This document shows, in pieces, positions 1 to 7,655 of a stretch of 64,000 nt of DNA (positions are counted from its first letter, which is position 1; the number at the start of each line of letters is the position of its first letter). The stretch covers positions 53,767-117,766 of the forward strand of contig NZ_WTVN01000011.1 of NCBI RefSeq assembly GCF_012910905.1, written 5' to 3'. The DNA comes from Aromatoleum toluvorans. Lineage in GTDB: Bacteria; Pseudomonadota; Gammaproteobacteria; Burkholderiales; Rhodocyclaceae. Position numbers and translations under genes: made by a program. The notes beneath the pieces are model-generated. The model was not told the DNA's origin. It did not search any database and saw only the letters and a list, made by a program, of their open reading frames with translations.

Positions 1-1
1 G

Positions 2-1270
2 GCCGTCACCGAGGTGATCGAAAGCCTGTGGCCCTACATCGCGAGCCACCCGAAGTATGCCGAGCAGGGCCTGCTCGACCGTCTCGTCGAGCCCGAGCGC
101 GTGATCATGTTCCGCGTCTCCTGGGTCGATGACCACGGCGACGTGCAGGTCAACCGCGGCTACCGCATCCAGCACAGCTCGGCGATCGGCCCCTACAAGG
201 GCGGCATCCGCTTCCACCCGTCGGTGAACCTCTCGATCCTCAAGTTCCTCGCCTTCGAGCAGACCTTCAAGAACGCGCTCACCACGCTGCCGATGGGCGG
301 CGGCAAGGGCGGCTCCGACTTCGATCCGAAGGGCAAGAGCCCGGCCGAAGTCATGCGCTTCTGTCAGGCCTTCGTGAGCGAACTGTTCCGCCACGTCGGC
401 TCCGATACCGACGTCCCCGCGGGTGACATCGGCGTGGGCGGCCGTGAGGTCGGCTTCATGGCCGGCATGATGAAGAAGCTGTCGAACCGCGCCGACTGCG
501 TGTTCACCGGCAAGGGACTCGCCTTCGGCGGTTCGCTGATCCGCCCCGAGGCGACCGGCTACGGCACCGTGTATTTCGCCGAAGAGATGCTCAAGCAGAA
601 GGGCCTGTCCTTCGACGGCCTGCGCGTGAGCGTGTCCGGCTCGGGCAACGTCGCGCAGTACGCGGTCGAGAAGGCGATGGCGCTGGGCGCGAAGGTCGTC
701 ACGGTGTCCGATTCGAGCGGCACGGTCGTCGATGAGGACGGCTTCACGACCGAGAAGCTCGCCGAGCTGATGGAAGTGAAGAACCACCTCTACGGCCGCG
801 TCAGCGACTACGCGCAGCGCGTGAAGGCGAACTTCCACGCGGGCGTGTCGCCGTGGCACGTGCCGGTCGATGTCGCGCTGCCCTGCGCGACGCAGAACGA
901 GCTCGACGGCGAGGATGCGCGCGCGCTGGTCAAGAGCGGCGTCAAGTGCGTCGCCGAAGGCGCCAACATGCCCTCGACCGCCGATGCGGTGCGCGTGTTC
1001 GAGCAGGCGGGCGTGCTGTATGCGCCGGGCAAGGCCAGCAACGCCGGCGGCGTCGCGACCTCGGGCCTCGAGATGAGCCAGAACGCGATGCGCCTGTCGT
1101 GGCCGCGCGAGGAGGTCGATTCGCGCCTGTTCTGCATCATGCAGAGCATCCATGAAGCCTGCGTGCAGCACGGCCGCCGCCCGGACGGCACGATCAGCTA
1201 CGTGGATGGCGCGAACGTCGCCGGCTTCGTGAAGGTGGCCGACGCGATGCTGGCGCAGGGCGTGATCTGA
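2..1270 (+). CDS. gdhA: NADP-type glutamate dehydrogenase (5' end outside window)
   Basis: Reductive amination of 2-oxoglutarate to glutamate with NADPH, a cytosolic ammonium-assimilation enzyme. The reading frame is already open at base 2 and continues the family upstream of the first possible start (GTG at 14), so the N-terminus (roughly 25-30 residues by comparison with the ~447-residue E. coli enzyme) lies outside the window. Family hallmarks are visible in order: a substrate-binding stretch with SSAIGPYKGG, the glycine-rich PMGGGKGGSDFDPKG segment with the catalytic lysine, DTDVPAGDIGVG, the Rossmann stretch SGSGNVAQYA, the NADP-domain motif PCATQNELD, and an intact C-terminus ending in ADAMLAQGVI. 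The next gene is convergent. Assignment is very secure; only the start is missing. Confidence 0.97.
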   Translation, partial: AVTEVIESLWPYIASHPKYAEQGLLDRLVEPERVIMFRVSWVDDHGDVQVNRGYRIQHSSAIGPYKGGIRFHPSVNLSILKFLAFEQTFKNALTTLPMGGGKGGSDFDPKGKSPAEVMRFCQAFVSELFRHVGSDTDVPAGDIGVGGREVGFMAGMMKKLSNRADCVFTGKGLAFGGSLIRPEATGYGTVYFAEEMLKQKGLSFDGLRVSVSGSGNVAQYAVEKAMALGAKVVTVSDSSGTVVDEDGFTTEKLAELMEVKNHLYGRVSDYAQRVKANFHAGVSPWHVPVDVALPCATQNELDGEDARALVKSGVKCVAEGANMPSTADAVRVFEQAGVLYAPGKASNAGGVATSGLEMSQNAMRLSWPREEVDSRLFCIMQSIHEACVQHGRRPDGTISYVDGANVAGFVKVADAMLAQGVI

Positions 1271-1319
1271 CGCACCTGCCGGGCCGGGGACGATCGCGCC
1301 CCGGTCCGGAGCACGCGGT

Positions 1320-3209
1320 TCAGTGCAGGACGCCGGCGCTGGCGCCGTCCGGCGCCGGATGGCTCCACGGCGATTGCGCTTCCCATTCGTCGAACTGCGC
1401 CGTGGGAATCGGACGGCCGACGAAGTGCCCCTGCGCGGTGTCGCAGCCGAGCTCCTGCAGGTGATCCCACAGCGCCTCGCTCTCCACACCTTCGGCGACC
1501 ACGCCCAGCCCCAGGTTGTGCCCCAGCTCGACGGTCGAATGCACGATGACCTCCGAGCCGGCATTCGTCAGCATGCTCGTGACGAAGGAATGGTCGATCT
1601 TCAGTGAATCGACCGGCAGCTTCTGCAGGTAGCTCAGGCTGGAGTAACCGATGCCGAAGTCGTCGATGTAGAGCTCGACGCCAAGATCCTTGAGGTGGCC
1701 GAGCGTCTCCAGCGCGCCGGCCGGATCCTCCATCAACGCGCTCTCCGTGAGCTCGAACTGCATCAGCTCGGGCGGCAGCGCCCAGGTCGCGAACAGCCCG
1801 CTGATGCGGTCGATCAGGCGCGGGTCGCGCAGATCCTGTGCCGACAGGTTCACCGACAGCGGCCGTCGGATGCCGCGCTCGAGCCATGCGTAGGACTGGC
1901 GGAAAGCGGCCTCCAGCACCCAGCGCGTGAGCGGCATGATCAGGCCCGCCCGCTCGGCGAGCGCGATGAAGTCGCCCGTCGCGATCATGCCGTGCTGCGG
2001 ATGCTGCCAGCGCACCAGCGCCTCGGCGCCGCAGATCTCGCCGCTGCGGATCGCCACCTTGGGCTGGCAGTACAGCAGCAGCTCGTTCTGGTCGATCGCG
2101 CTGCGCAGCTCGCTCATCAGCGCCAGCCGCTGGGTGCTCTCGCGGTCCTCGGTGCCCTTGTACAGCGTGTATTTGCACGCCGTCCTGCGCGCCTGCACGG
2201 CAGCGATCTTGGCGCGCCGCAGCAGGGTTTCCGGCGTATTGCCGTGGCCCGGAAACAGCGAGATGCCGATATACGCATGCGGGTCCATCGCCAGGCCGGC
2301 GAAGCTCACCGGATCGCACACGTCGCGCATCGCATGGTGCGCGACGCGTGACGCCGCTTCGGCGCTCGCGTGCGGCATGATGATCGCGAATTCGTCCTCG
2401 CCGACGCGCGCGACCGACTTGTTCGGGCCGGCGATGTGCAGCAGGCGTTTGCCCATCTCCACGATCAGGTGGTCACCCTCCAGGTAGCCGAGCGTGTCGC
2501 TGATCTCCTGGAAGCGCCCCACCTTCATCAGCAGCACCGCCATGGACTGGTTTTCCTTCTGCGCCTGGGCGATCTCCGCGGCGAGCCGCGCGTTCAGGGA
2601 GCTGCGGTTGGGCAGGTCGGTCAGGGCGTCGAAATAGGCCATGTGGCGGATCGTCTCCTCCGCCTCGCGATGCCGTTCGCGCATGCGCAGCGTGGCGATG
2701 CCGAAGGCGAGGTCATCGGCCATTTCGGCCAGCAGATTGCGTTCGCATTCGTCGAATGCGTCCGGTTCGGCGGCGAAGATCGTCAGGTTGCCGATCGCCT
2801 CGCGCTCGATGATCAGGGGGAAGGCCGCGATCGATGCGTAGCCGCGCCGGAGCGTCTCGGCGAGCGGAATCGGGAGCTGGGTGCCGGCGAGTTTGGTCGT
2901 GTCCTGGACGACGGCGGGCTTGCCGCTGCGGATCGCCTGCGCCGTGGGGCCGCGCGACTCCTCCGATTCCCCCTCCGCCCAGGTGAAGCGGCCGAGCTCG
3001 AGGAAGCCCTCGTCGAACCCGAGGTGGGCCATCGGACGGATGGTCCGTGCCTCGTCGTGCTGGGCGTAGCCCACCCATGCCATGCGGTAACCGCCGAGCT
3101 CGACGATGACCCGGCACATCTCCTGCAGCAGCGTCTGTTCGTCCTGTGCCCGCAGCAGCGTGCGGTTGCCTGCGCTCAGGGTGCGCAGGGCGCGTTCGGC
3201 ATAGCTCAT
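1320..3209 (-). CDS. GAF-GGDEF-EAL protein, probable c-di-GMP phosphodiesterase
   Basis: A 629-residue cytoplasmic signalling protein with no membrane segment. Domains: GAF about residues 15-175, a GGDEF-like domain about 190-350, and an EAL domain about 365-615. The GGDEF signature is degenerate: GEDEF at 270-274, and the metal-binding Asp of the usual DxDxF strand is replaced (LLMKVGRF near 226-233), so cyclase activity is unlikely. The EAL domain keeps its key elements: E396-A-L, the DDFGIGYSS loop and AEGVES, so c-di-GMP hydrolysis is the expected activity, perhaps modulated by the GAF domain and by GTP binding to the dead GGDEF domain. Start chosen at 3209, preceded by GAGGAGA. It stands alone, convergent with gdhA. 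The GAF ligand is unknown. Confidence 0.9.
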   Translation of the reverse strand: MSYAERALRTLSAGNRTLLRAQDEQTLLQEMCRVIVELGGYRMAWVGYAQHDEARTIRPMAHLGFDEGFLELGRFTWAEGESEESRGPTAQAIRSGKPAVVQDTTKLAGTQLPIPLAETLRRGYASIAAFPLIIEREAIGNLTIFAAEPDAFDECERNLLAEMADDLAFGIATLRMRERHREAEETIRHMAYFDALTDLPNRSSLNARLAAEIAQAQKENQSMAVLLMKVGRFQEISDTLGYLEGDHLIVEMGKRLLHIAGPNKSVARVGEDEFAIIMPHASAEAASRVAHHAMRDVCDPVSFAGLAMDPHAYIGISLFPGHGNTPETLLRRAKIAAVQARRTACKYTLYKGTEDRESTQRLALMSELRSAIDQNELLLYCQPKVAIRSGEICGAEALVRWQHPQHGMIATGDFIALAERAGLIMPLTRWVLEAAFRQSYAWLERGIRRPLSVNLSAQDLRDPRLIDRISGLFATWALPPELMQFELTESALMEDPAGALETLGHLKDLGVELYIDDFGIGYSSLSYLQKLPVDSLKIDHSFVTSMLTNAGSEVIVHSTVELGHNLGLGVVAEGVESEALWDHLQELGCDTAQGHFVGRPIPTAQFDEWEAQSPWSHPAPDGASAGVLH

Positions 3210-3318
3210 GCCGGTCTCCTCGGCGTTCTATTCCCCGACGGGTGCCGCCGGGTCTTGTGCTGGCCGTGCCGGAGCGCGTTTTGCGTCATCGGCATTTTCA
3301 TCCTAGTGCCCATGACGG

Positions 3319-3340
3319 GGCGGCGCAACTTTGCGCCGCC
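3319..3340. terminator. Perfect 10-bp stem hairpin downstream of dedA
   Basis: The sequence forms a 10-base-pair stem (GGCGGCGCAA pairing with TTGCGCCGCC) around a two-base loop, placed just after the minus-strand stop codon of the DedA gene and about 110 bases before the start of the GAF-GGDEF-EAL gene on the same strand. There is no T-run, so termination is only suggested by position and stem strength. Confidence 0.4.
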
Positions 3341-3350
3341 GCTGCTGCGA

Positions 3351-3992
3351 TCAGGATGCGGTCGAACGCGCCTTCAGTGCGCCGATCACGACCGGCAGCA
3401 GCGACAGCACGATGATGCCGACGATGACCAGCGTGAGGTTCTGCTTGATCCACGGCATGTTGCCGAACCAGTAGCCGGCGAGCGTCAGCGACACGACCCA
3501 GGCCACCGCGCCGACGACGTTGAAGAGCGTGAAGCGCGCGTAGCTCATGCTGCCGATGCCGGCGACAAAGGGCGCGAAGGTGCGGAACAGCGGCAGGAAG
3601 CGCGAGATCACCAGCGTCTTGCCGCCGTGCTTCTCGTAGAAGAGGTGCGTCTTCATCAGCGCCGCCTTGTTGAACAGGCGCGAGTTCTCCCAGTGGAAGA
3701 CCCTGGGCCCGAAATAGCGGCCGATCGAGTAATTGACCGTGTTGCCGATCACCGCCGCCGCCGTCAGCGTGAGGATCAGCAGCGAGATGTCCATGTTGCC
3801 CAGCGCCGCCAGCGCGCCGGCGATGAAGAGGAGCGAGTCGCCCGGCAGGAAGGGCGTCACGACGAACCCGGTCTCGCTGAAGATCACCGCGAACAGGATC
3901 GCGTAGATCCAGATGCCGTAGGCGGCGACAAGCGCCTCGAGGTGCTTGTCGAGGTGCAGGACGATGTCGAGCAGCGGGGCGAGAAATTCCAT
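3351..3992 (-). CDS. DedA-family inner-membrane protein
   Basis: A 213-residue polytopic membrane protein of the DedA/SNARE-associated family, whose members are flippase-like proteins linked to undecaprenyl-phosphate or phosphatidylethanolamine recycling, membrane potential homeostasis and cell division. Visible family features: an acidic first motif followed by PFLPGDSLLFIAG, the GRYFGPRVF segment, the arginine motif SRFLPLFRTFAPFVAGIG, and a C-terminal pair of hydrophobic helices. The frame stays open upstream to 4070, but that extension is rich in Arg and Pro and unlike the family; the Met at 3992 (MEFLAPLLDIV) gives the normal length, although no strong ribosome binding site precedes it. 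It is divergent from the sensor kinase at 4247. The exact substrate cannot be told from sequence. Confidence 0.9.
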   Translation of the reverse strand: MEFLAPLLDIVLHLDKHLEALVAAYGIWIYAILFAVIFSETGFVVTPFLPGDSLLFIAGALAALGNMDISLLILTLTAAAVIGNTVNYSIGRYFGPRVFHWENSRLFNKAALMKTHLFYEKHGGKTLVISRFLPLFRTFAPFVAGIGSMSYARFTLFNVVGAVAWVVSLTLAGYWFGNMPWIKQNLTLVIVGIIVLSLLPVVIGALKARSTAS

Positions 3993-4145
3993 GGGCGGAT
4001 GCAGGGACGGGAAAGTCTGCGATTCTACCCGAGGCCTGCGCCGCTGCCCGGACTGCAAGGGCAACTGCATGCACCGATAGCGTAACCGTGCGTTTCGGCA
4101 GCCGATTGTTGCAGGAAACGATACGATGAAATGATGCGTTCAAAC

Positions 4146-4174
4146 TTGCCCCCCACGGCCGGGCCTTCTATATT
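4146..4174 (+). promoter_or_regulatory. Candidate sigma-70 promoter for the sensor kinase operon
   Basis: TTGCCC (4146-4151), a 17-base spacer and TATATT (4169-4174) form a plausible sigma-70 promoter about 73 bases upstream of the kinase start. A 15-base palindrome overlaps the -10 region and expected start point. Predicted by eye only. Confidence 0.45.
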
Positions 4175-4186
4175 GCGCGGCGCAAT
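4172..4186. promoter_or_regulatory. 15-nt palindrome, candidate operator
   Basis: ATTGCGC-G-GCGCAAT is a perfect inverted repeat of seven-base arms around one base. It overlaps the candidate -10 box at 4169-4174, the position expected of a repressor operator. The protein that would bind is unknown. Confidence 0.35.
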
Positions 4187-4246
4187 GGCCTACCCTGATC
4201 AATCGCGTCCGACGGGCCGCGCCGACTTTCTCGCGGGAATCGCCGA

Positions 4247-6265
4247 ATGACAGCCCTGTTGCGCAAGTTCTGGTTCGAGCCGCCCGTGCGCGCGGTGCTG
4301 CTGCTGACCGCGCTGATGCTGTCGGTGCTCGCCGGCGGCACGGCGTTCCTGATGTACGACATGCGCCAGCGCGAGCTCGAATACGCGCGCAGCGAGATCT
4401 CGACCCTGAGCCGCATCCTCGCCGAGCAGACGGCCCGCACGCTGGACGGCGTCACGATGGCCCTGCGCGGCGCCCAGGACCGGCTGTCCGACGAGATCGG
4501 CCAGCAACTCGAACTCGACAGCTTCCCCGTCATGGCCTTGCTCAAGGCACGTGCCGAGGGGCTGCCGCAGTACTCGTCGATGTTCGTCCTCGATACCAGC
4601 GGCGTCGTCATGAACTCGACCCTGCTCGGCACGCGGCCGGGCTTCAGCGAGGCCGACCGCGACTACTTCACGACGCTCGCGCGCCAGGACGAGGGCGTCA
4701 TCGTGAGCCAGCTCTACCGCCGCCGGTTCGATGGCGAATGGACCTTCTACCTCAGCGCGCGGCTCGCCGACCGCAGCGGCAACTTCCGCGGCGTCGTCGC
4801 GGCGGCGGTCGTCGTCAACTACTTCGAATCCTTCTACCGCCGGCTGGACCTGCGCTTCGGCAAGCAGATCCAGCTGATCAACGCGCGCGGCAACCTCGTC
4901 GCGAGCTTCCCGAGCGACATGGACAGGGTCGACCAGCCGGTGAAGGGGGCGCCGACCTTCCCGGGGGCGGCGGATCCGGCGGGCACGGTGGTCGTCACCG
5001 AAACCGTCGAAGGCGTGAATCGCTTCGTCGCCTACCATCCCGTGCCGCGCTACCCGTTCCTGATCGGCGTCGTGGTCGACCAGGATTCGGCGCTGGTGTC
5101 CTGGCCGATGACGGCGCGTCCCATCGTGCTGGGGGCCGGCATCGTCGCGGTGCTGCTGCTGGCCGCGTCCTGCGGGGTGCTGTGGAGCATGCGCCGGCGC
5201 GCGTTGATGGCGAGAGCCCTGGAGGACAGCGAGGAACGTCTGCGCGGGATGGTCGAATCGGTGATGGACGCGATCGTCACGATCGACGAGGACCTGTCCG
5301 TCGTGCTGTTCAATCGTGCGGCCGAGCACATGTTCGGCGTGCAGGCCGACGATGCGCTCGGCAAGCCCTTCGACCGGCTGCTGGCGGGCGAATCGCGCGG
5401 CGCCTATCACGCCATTGTCGGCCGGCGGCGCAATTCCGGCGAGCCCCATGCCCGTCGCGGCCGCGCCGAGCTGACGGCGCGCCATGCCGACGGCCGCGAG
5501 TTCTCCGCCGACGCCACCTTCTCGTCCACCGAAACCCAGGGCCGGCGCTTCCTCACGGTGGTGCTGCGCGACCTGACCGAGCGCAAGCGCATCGAAACCC
5601 ACCTGCGCGAAACCAACCGCCAGCTGCAGGAACTGTCCACCGCGCTGCAGCGGGTGCGCGAGGACGAGCGCGCCGGCATCGCGCGTGAAATGCACGACGA
5701 GCTCGGGCAGCGGCTCACCGCGATCAAGCTCGAACTCTCCTGGCTCGGCGGCCGCCTGCCGGGCGAGCGCGCCGACCTGCAGGACAAGGTGGGCGCCATC
5801 AAGGAGCAGCTCAACCAGACGATCGCCTCGGTGCGGCGCATCACCTACGAGCTGCGGCCGCTGATCCTCGACGACCTCGGCCTGCGTGCGGCGATCTCGT
5901 GGCTCACGGACGACTTCTCCAGGCGCACCGGCATCGAACTGGTGCTGGACATGGACGACGACGAACCCGAGCGGGGCAGTGCCGAAGCGACGACCTTGTT
6001 CCGCGTGTTGCAGGAATCGCTCACCAACGTCACGAAGTACGCGCAAGCGAGTACGGTGTGGGTCGCGTACCGGCGCGATGGTGATGACTGGTGCCTGAGC
6101 GTGCGCGACGACGGCGTCGGCTTCGTGCTCGACGCGGCGAACCAGGCCGGGTTCGGCCTGCTCGGCATGCGCGAGCGCATCCGCCTGGTGCAGGGGACCT
6201 TCGCAATCCATTCCACGCCCGGCGACGGCACGGCGATAGATGCCACCGTCCCGGCCGGGCAATGA
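4247..6265 (+). CDS. Membrane sensor histidine kinase (Cache-like, PAS, HisKA_3)
   Basis: A 672-residue sensor kinase of the NarX/DegS-type (HisKA_3) class. A membrane helix at about 15-37 and a second at about 287-312 bracket a roughly 250-residue periplasmic region resembling double-Cache/PDC sensors (YSSMFVLDTSGVVMNST, then FYLSARLADRSGNF). A PAS domain follows at about 325-445, then the phosphoacceptor motif with His483 in AREMHDELGQRL, and a HATPase_c domain with DDGVGF and GFGLLGMRERI. The stop at 6263-6265 lies 10 bases before the response regulator start, so the two are one transcriptional unit. The ligand is unknown. The electron-transfer cluster begins 315 bases after the regulator, so control of that cluster is a reasonable but unproven guess. 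Confidence 0.92.
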   Translation: MTALLRKFWFEPPVRAVLLLTALMLSVLAGGTAFLMYDMRQRELEYARSEISTLSRILAEQTARTLDGVTMALRGAQDRLSDEIGQQLELDSFPVMALLKARAEGLPQYSSMFVLDTSGVVMNSTLLGTRPGFSEADRDYFTTLARQDEGVIVSQLYRRRFDGEWTFYLSARLADRSGNFRGVVAAAVVVNYFESFYRRLDLRFGKQIQLINARGNLVASFPSDMDRVDQPVKGAPTFPGAADPAGTVVVTETVEGVNRFVAYHPVPRYPFLIGVVVDQDSALVSWPMTARPIVLGAGIVAVLLLAASCGVLWSMRRRALMARALEDSEERLRGMVESVMDAIVTIDEDLSVVLFNRAAEHMFGVQADDALGKPFDRLLAGESRGAYHAIVGRRRNSGEPHARRGRAELTARHADGREFSADATFSSTETQGRRFLTVVLRDLTERKRIETHLRETNRQLQELSTALQRVREDERAGIAREMHDELGQRLTAIKLELSWLGGRLPGERADLQDKVGAIKEQLNQTIASVRRITYELRPLILDDLGLRAAISWLTDDFSRRTGIELVLDMDDDEPERGSAEATTLFRVLQESLTNVTKYAQASTVWVAYRRDGDDWCLSVRDDGVGFVLDAANQAGFGLLGMRERIRLVQGTFAIHSTPGDGTAIDATVPAGQ

Positions 6266-6275
6266 GGAAGGCAAG

Positions 6276-6926
6276 ATGGAAAAACTCAGGGTATTGCTCG
6301 CCGACGACCACACCATCATCCGCGACGGTCTGAAGCAGATCCTCGCCGATACCGACGACCTCGCGGTGTGCGGCGAGGCGGCCAACGGCAACGAGGCGCT
6401 GCTGCTCGTGCGCGAACAGGACTGGGACGTCGTCGTGCTCGACATCTCGATGCCCGGCCGCAGCGGCCTCGACCTCATCCGCCTGATCCACGACGAGAAG
6501 CCCAAGCTGCCGATCCTGATCCTGAGCATGCATCACGAGGAGCAGTACGCGGTGCGCGCGCTGCATGCGGGCGCGTCCGGCTACCTGACCAAGGAGAGCG
6601 ACGCCGACCTGCTCGTGCACGCGATCCGCCGCGTCGCGCGCGGCGGCGTGTATGTCAGCGACACCGTCGCCGAGCTGATGGCGCGCGGCCTGATGCCGGC
6701 CGCGAACGAACTGCCGCACACCGCCCTGTCGGACCGCGAATACCAGATCTTCCACCGGCTCGTGCTGGGGCAGGGCCTCACCGACATCGCCAACGAGCTC
6801 TCGCTCAGCGTCAAGACCATCAGCACGCACAAGACGCGCATCCTGCAGAAGATGGCGATGGCGAACACCTCCGAGCTGATCCGCTACGCGGTCGCGCACC
6901 ACCTCGTGAAGTCCACCGACGTGTAA
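6276..6926 (+). CDS. NarL/FixJ-family response regulator
   Basis: A 216-residue two-domain regulator, partner of the kinase immediately upstream. The receiver domain (1-120) has the acidic pair Asp10-Asp11, phosphoacceptor Asp56 in VVVLDISMPG and the conserved Lys in YLTKES. The LuxR-type helix-turn-helix occupies about 148-210 (LSDREYQIFHRL then LSVKTISTHKTRI). Start chosen at ATG 6276 because GAGGAAGG lies just upstream; an earlier in-frame start at 6240 would overlap the kinase and lacks a good site. A hairpin follows the stop at once. Regulators of this family bind pairs of seven-base half-sites; a matching palindrome at 7106-7119 lies in the next intergenic region. Confidence 0.93.
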   Translation: MEKLRVLLADDHTIIRDGLKQILADTDDLAVCGEAANGNEALLLVREQDWDVVVLDISMPGRSGLDLIRLIHDEKPKLPILILSMHHEEQYAVRALHAGASGYLTKESDADLLVHAIRRVARGGVYVSDTVAELMARGLMPAANELPHTALSDREYQIFHRLVLGQGLTDIANELSLSVKTISTHKTRILQKMAMANTSELIRYAVAHHLVKSTDV

Positions 6927-6929
6927 GCC

Positions 6930-6951
6930 GGCGCCGCCCTCGCGCGGCGCC
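6930..6951 (+). terminator. GC hairpin after the response regulator
   Basis: A 7-bp stem (GGCGCCG and CGGCGCC) with an eight-base loop begins three bases after the regulator stop codon. No T-run follows, so it may be a weak or factor-assisted terminator or simply an mRNA-stabilising stem. Confidence 0.3.
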
Positions 6952-7105
6952 GCTCGCGTCCTCTCTCCCGCCTGCTCTCCCGCCTGCTCTCCCTCCCCCT
7001 CTCCGGCCCCGCCGGAGCCTGTCGCCGCGCCGTGAAGGCCGCGGTGCGCCGGCGTGCGTCCGGCTCGCGCGCGTCATCGGGCGTGTTCGCGGACCACCTC
7101 CGCAT

Positions 7106-7119
7106 TAGGAATTTTCCTA
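7106..7119. promoter_or_regulatory. Candidate NarL-family operator (TAGGAA-TT-TTCCTA)
   Basis: A perfect inverted repeat, TAGGAA and TTCCTA separated by TT, sits 122 bases before the cytochrome start, in the AT-rich part of the intergenic region. Its arms resemble the inverted seven-base half-sites bound by NarL/BvgA-class regulators, and a gene for such a regulator lies just upstream. If the -10 element is TATGTG at 7143-7148, the palindrome would be centred near -42, a typical activator position. Function is inferred. Confidence 0.45.
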
Positions 7120-7241
7120 CACGGAATTTAAACCCTGTCCGATATGTGGTCTTGCGCGAATTCGTGAAAATTTCGTCACGTCGGGCCGCGCCGTCGGTGT
7201 GGCCGAAACGACGAAATTTCAGCTTCAACAGGAGAGCCCAA

Positions 7242-7589
7242 ATGCAATTCCGTTTCAACCGCGCTTCGCTGCTCGTGGCCGCCACCGCCGCGATCCTCGC
7301 TTCCTCGCCGTCGTGGGCCGTCGATGCCGACGCCGCCAAGTCGCTCGCGAAGGAGAACGACTGCTTCAAGTGCCACGCCATCGACAAGACCAAGAAAGGC
7401 CCGTCGTACAAGAAGATCGCCGCCAAGTATCAGGGCAAGGAGGCGGAAGGCTTCGAGAAGATCAAGAAGAACATCACGACCGGCCCGAAGGTGAAGCTCG
7501 AGGACGGCACCGAAGAGGATCACAAGATCATCAACACGAAGGATGAAGCCCAGATCAAGAACCTGATGCAGTGGATTCTTTCGCAATAA
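7242..7589 (+). CDS. Small periplasmic monohaem c-type cytochrome
   Basis: A 115-residue secreted cytochrome. An N-terminal signal peptide (about 1-26, ending SSPSWA) precedes an approximately 89-residue mature domain with one haem site, C41-F-K-C44-H45. The size and the fold signature GPSYKKIAAKYQGK resemble class I cytochromes (c551/c552-like), but the region where such proteins carry the distal Met ligand has EEDHKII instead, with His94; the only mature Met (109) is in the C-terminal helix. This suggests a bis-His haem and a low redox potential, as an inference. ATG at 7242 follows CAGGAG. It is 66 bases upstream of the decahaem gene, so it probably shuttles electrons in the periplasm between the inner-membrane cytochrome and the decahaem protein. 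Confidence 0.9.
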   Translation: MQFRFNRASLLVAATAAILASSPSWAVDADAAKSLAKENDCFKCHAIDKTKKGPSYKKIAAKYQGKEAEGFEKIKKNITTGPKVKLEDGTEEDHKIINTKDEAQIKNLMQWILSQ

Positions 7590-7655
7590 GCCTGTTCTGA
7601 ATCGCGCCGCCCGGCCGGCGGCGCGGCAAATGGAAGTTCGAGCCAAGGGGGTAAC

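Larger units (their letters stand above)
6927..7241. other. 315-bp gene-free region ahead of the cytochrome cluster
   Basis: No credible gene is seen. From left to right it holds a GC hairpin at 6930-6951 (GGCGCCG pairing with CGGCGCC) right after the regulator stop; two tandem copies of a 12-base pyrimidine-rich unit (TCTCCCGCCTGC, 6964-6987); another 7-bp stem at 7001-7017; then an abrupt shift to AT-rich DNA containing the palindrome at 7106-7119 and the leader of the cytochrome gene. The AT-rich part is the likely promoter region. Confidence 0.6.

Noticed and set aside
4199..6529. Long open frame on the minus strand opposite the sensor kinase and regulator, about 776 codons
   Set aside because: Its translation is dominated by Arg, Ala, Gly and His with no family motif, while the plus strand carries two clear genes. 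It is a product of high GC with third-position bias.
6964..6987. Tandem 12-base units TCTCCCGCCTGC, considered as a CRISPR or iteron fragment
   Set aside because: Only two copies, no spacers and a plain pyrimidine-rich composition.
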